From Mortierella sp. BCC40632 (Eukaryota; Mortierellomycota; Mortierellomycetes; Mortierellales; Mortierellaceae): a stretch of DNA of 64,000 nt. The notes beneath the pieces are model-generated. The model had not been told where the DNA came from, did not search any database, and saw only the letters and a program-made list of their open reading frames with translations. The stretch lies in the NCBI GenBank assembly GCA_011634665.1, contig WAEK01000008.1:551501-615500 (forward strand), in the 5' to 3' direction. Below, in pieces: positions 59,766 through 64,000 of this stretch. Every line of letters begins with the position of its first letter. Within the stretch, counting starts at the first letter, position 1. A program made the translations under genes and the position numbers.

Positions 59766-62507
59766 TCTGGTCGAGCTTAGGTCTATGTCAATAATAGTTA
59801 CAAAACAGGCGGATTTGGATTCCCATTTGGGTTTCTAAAAGCCAACACTCATAAGAACGCTGTCACGCTCACTGTCGTCGCATATAACTACCCGGCCCTA
59901 TTTACATTGCTTGGTAAGAAAACATCTGGAACAGCGCCCCTCCTCCTTGGTTGCGCTTACTCGAGTAATATTTTGGATCTTAGGTGTTAATCTCTTGTAT
60001 CATCCCCTTCCTCCCTACCGTCCCTTTTTTCGTTAATGTAGTGAACCATAATGCTCTCCCGGGGCGTATGCCCACAGCAGAATGGCAAAGAGACTTTGCC
60101 GAGTATCTGAGCCATACTCCCTCCTATTACTATACGGTAGGGCTCAAACCTCTGGTTTGAAAGGGTCGATATCGGTGGATAATAACGTCCTTGTGCTGAC
60201 TCACTCCTCTCTTTCCCTCTCTCCCTCTCTAGCCTCTGAGGAACGCACTCAAGCGGATAGGAATTTATAGCAATGTTCCTATTGACCAACCAAGTCAGGC
60301 AGTTCAAAAAACGATCAACAAGAACAAGCTACAGGTAAAGATGCCAACAAAGAAGCAAGATAATAACGATCCTTCGTTTATTTTATCATAATCTTCCCCC
60401 AGTTCTGCTCGTGTCATGTACTAAGCCCGAGCCTTCTTTTATTTGACTGTGGATCAACACCGGGGGTGATAGGCAAAGGCGGAACTCGAGAGAATGCAGA
60501 CGACAGAAACAGCTCTAGTGCAGGAAACAGCAGTATCGAAAAAGAAGGTGCTCTGCTCCAACGCCTTTGATGTACCACGGTCACAACTTGTTAATGTCTT
60601 AGGCGACCTCAAACGGTCCTTCTTTAAAGATCTTCAGCTCTCAATGATGGCAGCTCCTCAACCTTCCTTATTTGGTCTGGCTCCTTCTTCAGCAAACAAA
60701 GCACCTTCAATAGCGGGACAATTCCGTGGAGGGGGTCGACCAACCATCTCCTCAAAGTTTGACCCGTTTATCGACTCGGATGATCTGCATTCATTGCCTA
60801 TTGCGGACATGGGCGTTTATCAGGATCGGATGCAAAAGATGCAACAGGAAACACTGCGCGATCCCTTCCGAGATGAGGAAACTACAAAGTCACTACAGCG
60901 CACCATGTTTGGCAATCCTTACAAACAAGATAAGAAAGTGTCCATTGATGAAGAAGATGAGGCTTCTGCAGCAGAATCTTCGATATCCTCCAACAATTCT
61001 TCAAATGGCTCCTCTTGGTCATCTTTACTTGGAAGGAAGCGCAAGCCAAGGAGGAGGTCTGTATCACCATCCCATTTTCCAATCGAGCGGATACCAACAT
61101 TGTCCTTCGGAGATCGGTCTGTTTCAGGAAAGATGCAAACATTGGCACTAGGGGCTTCAAGCGATAACTTTCCCTTCCCAACACTCAGGATCATGGTACA
61201 GAATAGTTCTGGTAAAGCACATTCTGAAGAAGATGAGGCAGGCTCCGTTGTCCGGCATCTAGTTATGCATGATGGCGAGGATGATGATGAGGACGATGAT
61301 GACTTTAGACGAGCTATGCTCAACTCGGATGAGATGGAGCTAGAAGACGATGATGAGGCCGCTCGCCTTCGCGCTGATACACCCATGCCAGGAGGCATTG
61401 GATTGGATGATGACGACGAAGATATGGAGGATATTCACCACGCCCAGGAAATGATTCCCCCGCCCATAGTATCTGTTGGTCTTGACGACGTTGAGCCCTA
61501 TCAGCACAAGAAGGCTGATTCTGAGATTGCTGTAGACGAATACAGCAGGCATAGTGAAGATGTGAAGCAAGATCTTGAACATCTCAATGATCCGACGCAG
61601 ACAGTATTCAAGAGTCTGGTGTATGATCCAACTGTATTAATGGAGCTCCAGTCGATCCCTCAATCGATCCCTGACCGCAGTATTGACCAAACGTCTGGAG
61701 TTTCACCTGCTATAAGCCAACCAGCTATTCAGAGCGACACTCTGGATCAGAGCGAGGTCATGGTCAGTGAAGTCTCGGCACCGGCTTCAGCAGGAGCAAT
61801 TATGGCCCTCGACCTGATGCCCGTTCCGATATTACACCCCCCGTCAGCTGTTAAGGCTTTAGCAGAGACTGGCGAGGAGGTCCCTGTAGTAGAGACGACA
61901 GTAGGTTTGGATGCATCAGCCCCATCTGACTCTGCGCTACTCACCAACTCGAAGCTAATAGAGCAGCAACAGCAAGAGGCTTCGGCTTTGCCAGAAAGCA
62001 GTATTGAAGTCCAGCATGACAAGGATTTTGCTATGACAGACTCGAAAGACGAGTCTATTGATCTTCAGGACCTTTCTGCTGAAAAGACTGAGAAGCACCA
62101 GCCTGGTGCTGTGTTGAGTGGACCCTTTGAACGGGCGAGTACATCGGCTACATCTACAGTGGTAATTATCGAGGAATCGCCTGCTGAACTTCGGAGTTCG
62201 ATGGTCCGACATCTCAAGATGAACCCAAGACGTAAGTGCCTCTTTTGTAGACTGTTTGAGGGACAGAGAAGAGGGGGGCTGGCATAAAAAAGAAAAAGGT
62301 CCGATACTCACTCACACGACTGTTTCCCTCTTAATAGAATACAACGAAAAGGCGATCGTGGATATGATTTGGAAGGTGGATACGGCTTCCAACTGGACCA
62401 AAGAACAAAAACGAGCTACCATCCAGTGTTGTCTCACAGTGGCTAAAGGTCTACGCCGTCTAACAGTTGTGGCGCTCTTGGTAGAATCGCTCTCAAATAT
62501 GGATTAG
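57855..62507 (+). CDS. Integrator complex subunit 6 (INTS6/DICE1) homologue
   Basis: Twelve exons: 57855-57962, 58122-58205, 58347-58496, 58615-58704, 58824-58968, 59091-59237, 59352-59644, 59781-59913, 60042-60136, 60233-60334, 60479-62231 and 62338-62507. All junctions keep phase, 1089 aa. The N-terminal vWA domain carries a MIDAS motif (VVFLVDSSASM, D-x-S-x-S). Segments then track animal INTS6 in order: DKYMLVTYEEGPG, FTDGG, EPFRWDQRLYTIFLEP, VYVNPSWLNPQTRHPGFFPI, PEPFWPEPD, PYDKYVVAPCPMTQELL, FGFPFGFLKAN, PSYYYTPLRNALKRIG, NAFDVPRSQLVNVLG and MFGNPYKQDKKVSIDEEDEA. The last exon (SNWTKEQKRATIQCCLTVAK) corresponds to the conserved C-terminal INTS6/SAGE1 helical domain. An acidic, disordered stretch lies at about 61200-62150. 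In animals INTS6 recruits PP2A to Integrator at paused RNA polymerase II. The assignment is strong; presence of a full Integrator in this fungus is unknown. Confidence 0.9.
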
Positions 62508-62641
62508 GACTGGCGGCTTGCAAATATAAAAATGATCTCTCTTCTTTCTCCAGTCTCCCTCATTTTTTAAATCAACGCTTTTACTTTTCTACATTTATTC
62601 TTTTTGATCGCCATCCCATTACTTTCTCTCTAAACCTCGTC

Positions 62642-64000
62642 ATGGCCTCCACAGACCTCGACCATTCTCGAGACTCACCTCCATCAAGATATTCCGAGGA
62701 CAACACACTATCAACAAACCGTCGCTCAGAACAACGGGATGCTGATGATCGGAACAACATCAACGATAGGAATTTGTCATTTCGCCGCATGAGTGGTCAA
62801 AGACATCGCACCCCTAGTCCCAGAATGAACTCTGGAGATGTAAGGCGAGACAGAAGCAGGAGCAGAGGCAGGGATACCAGAGACAGTCGAGGCCGGAGCA
62901 GGAGCAGGAGTCCCAGTTTGAACAGGAACCAGACCCGTAGCCCGAGCCGTGGCCGTGGTCGTAGTCGCAGTCGCAGCCCTTTTGGCGATCAGGGCGGAAG
63001 GCGCAGCGATCATCGCGGCCAACAGGACTACAGAAATACGGGTAGAGACCAAGACAGAGGTCGCAGCAGAAGCAGAAGCAATAATAGAGCAAGAGAGGAT
63101 GAAGCAGGAAGACGCTCAAGAGCTTGGGGATCCAAGTCAAGATCGAGATCAAGATCGCCCCCTCGCCAATATTCAAATGATGTCAGGGAGAGGCGCGACT
63201 ATCGTCAGGATCCTGATGATGGACCAAGGAGACGACCTCGCGCCTGGGGATCTGTATCGAGATCGAGATCCAGATCCAGATCCCCTCCACCTAGGACCAG
63301 CAATGGCGATAGTTACCAGACCCCCAATACTTCAAGACATGATACGGGAAGGAGAAGTGGCTTTGTTCGACGCCAGAGTCCCACTTATGATTCATACGAG
63401 CCCAATAACAACCGGGACTCCTATAGATATGGCCAAGGATCCAGGGACCAGTACTCAAACAATCGTTACCATGATGCCCGAAGGGACGACTCGCGCCGAC
63501 CGGGCGAAGACCGTTTTGATAATCGAAATGATGGAAGGCGACCAGACCAGGAATACAGAGGTGGACGAAGGGCACAGAATGCTCTTCCACAGTTTAGTGA
63601 CAGGTAAGTTTTTTTTTTTTTTTTTTTTTTGAAGTCCTTACGGAAAAAGGAGGGGGGGAAAGTGGAAGAAGCGAAAGAAGAAAGTGTGGGAACTGACAAA
63701 GGAACTGCCTCTTTGACTCTCTCCATTTGTATACTACAATAGTCGACGGGAGCAGCGTCTTGCCATCAAATTTTCGATCTGGGCACCTTCCCCTACAGAA
63801 GAAGAGTTGAGGAACCGATCCCCATCTCCAGATAGAGAAGTTAAAAAGAAGTCGTCAGCCAAGTCAAAGAGCAAACGAAACGGTATGCTCTCTCTTTCTC
63901 TGTTTCCATCTCGACCGATTCATTTCTCCTCAAGAGGAAGAGAGAAAAGTTTTTGATGCGTACTCCCAGGATTTATCGGATTGACTAACTAATTCGTTTA
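62642..64000 (+). CDS. RS-rich protein, NKAP-like, 3'-truncated by window edge
   Basis: Exons 62642-63603 and 63743-63882 join in phase; the next intron (donor GTATGC at 63883) runs past the window end and contains a branch-site-like TTGACTAAC near 63980. The first 320 residues are Arg/Ser/Asp/Tyr-rich, with many RS dipeptides and RSRSRSRSPP repeats typical of splicing regulators. Exon 2 reads REQRLAIKFSIWAPSPTEEE, then a Lys/Ser-rich tract, similar in style to the W-x-x-SP segment preceding the basic region of NKAP. The diagnostic NKAP C-terminal (SynMuv product) domain is outside the window, so the name is tentative; any SR-type nuclear protein is possible. Confidence 0.55.

Noticed and set aside
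62777..63632. Long alternate frames opposite and alongside the RS-rich gene
   Set aside because: They arise from the repetitive AGR/AGC codons of the RS repeats. Only the frame from 62642 gives a coherent RS protein and a clean splice junction.
1..64000. Possible biosynthetic or defence gene cluster
   Set aside because: The genes are unrelated housekeeping functions in mixed orientations with no shared pathway, so no cluster is claimed.

Overview
The window is 64 kb of nuclear DNA from an early-diverging filamentous fungus, most likely Mortierellomycotina or a close Mucoromycota relative. Genes are intron-rich, with short GT-AG introns of about 60-250 bp. Spacers and introns are full of long poly(A)/poly(T), (GA)n/(CT)n and CTTT runs. 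The gene set is conserved eukaryotic and includes families that Dikarya usually lack (INTS6-like, DGCR6-like). This placement is inferred from gene content and architecture; I could not run a search.

Layout. 1-3771 (+): C-terminal two thirds of a KIF15/HMMR-like coiled-coil (kinesin-12 type) protein. 4079-5809 (-): proteasome alpha subunit PSMA1/PRE5, with a start-codon-only first exon and a one-base frameshift in a G run. 6119-7779 (-): putative DNA-binding plus coiled-coil protein. 8047-10225 (-): type II membrane glycosyltransferase-like protein. 12196-14623 (+): cytochrome b5/acyl-CoA dehydrogenase fusion ending in the peroxisomal signal AKL. 16187-19597 (-): ORC3. 19.83-20.84 kb (-): decayed retroelement gag/ORF1 with CCHC knuckles. 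20943-23029 (+): DGCR6-like protein. 23233-28115 (-): ABCC/MRP transporter. 29887-34133 (-): Snt2-like BAH-PHD-SANT-ePHD chromatin protein with GATA-type fingers. 35004-36744 (+): COX15. 37078-39901 (-): HAM1-like protein. 41782-43731 (+): TFIIH subunit TFB2/p52. 47013-54182 (+): very long PX-PB1 protein with a 1.66-kb intron. 55740-56757 (+): PEX4-like E2 enzyme. 57855-62507 (+): INTS6-like Integrator subunit. 62642-end (+): RS-rich, NKAP-like protein cut by the window edge.

These are independent housekeeping genes, not a cluster. Loose themes are nuclear chromatin, replication and transcription (ORC3, SNT2, TFB2, INTS6, RS protein), peroxisomes (AKL-tailed ACAD, PEX4) and mitochondria (COX15). 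Exon junctions were placed by hand from GT/AG sites, phase continuity and family conservation. All multi-exon models quoted keep frame exactly, except PSMA1 (one extra base) and the unresolved 5' end of ORC3. I saw no tRNA, rRNA, CRISPR array or intact transposon. The strongest finding is a complete 12-exon INTS6 homologue in a fungus.
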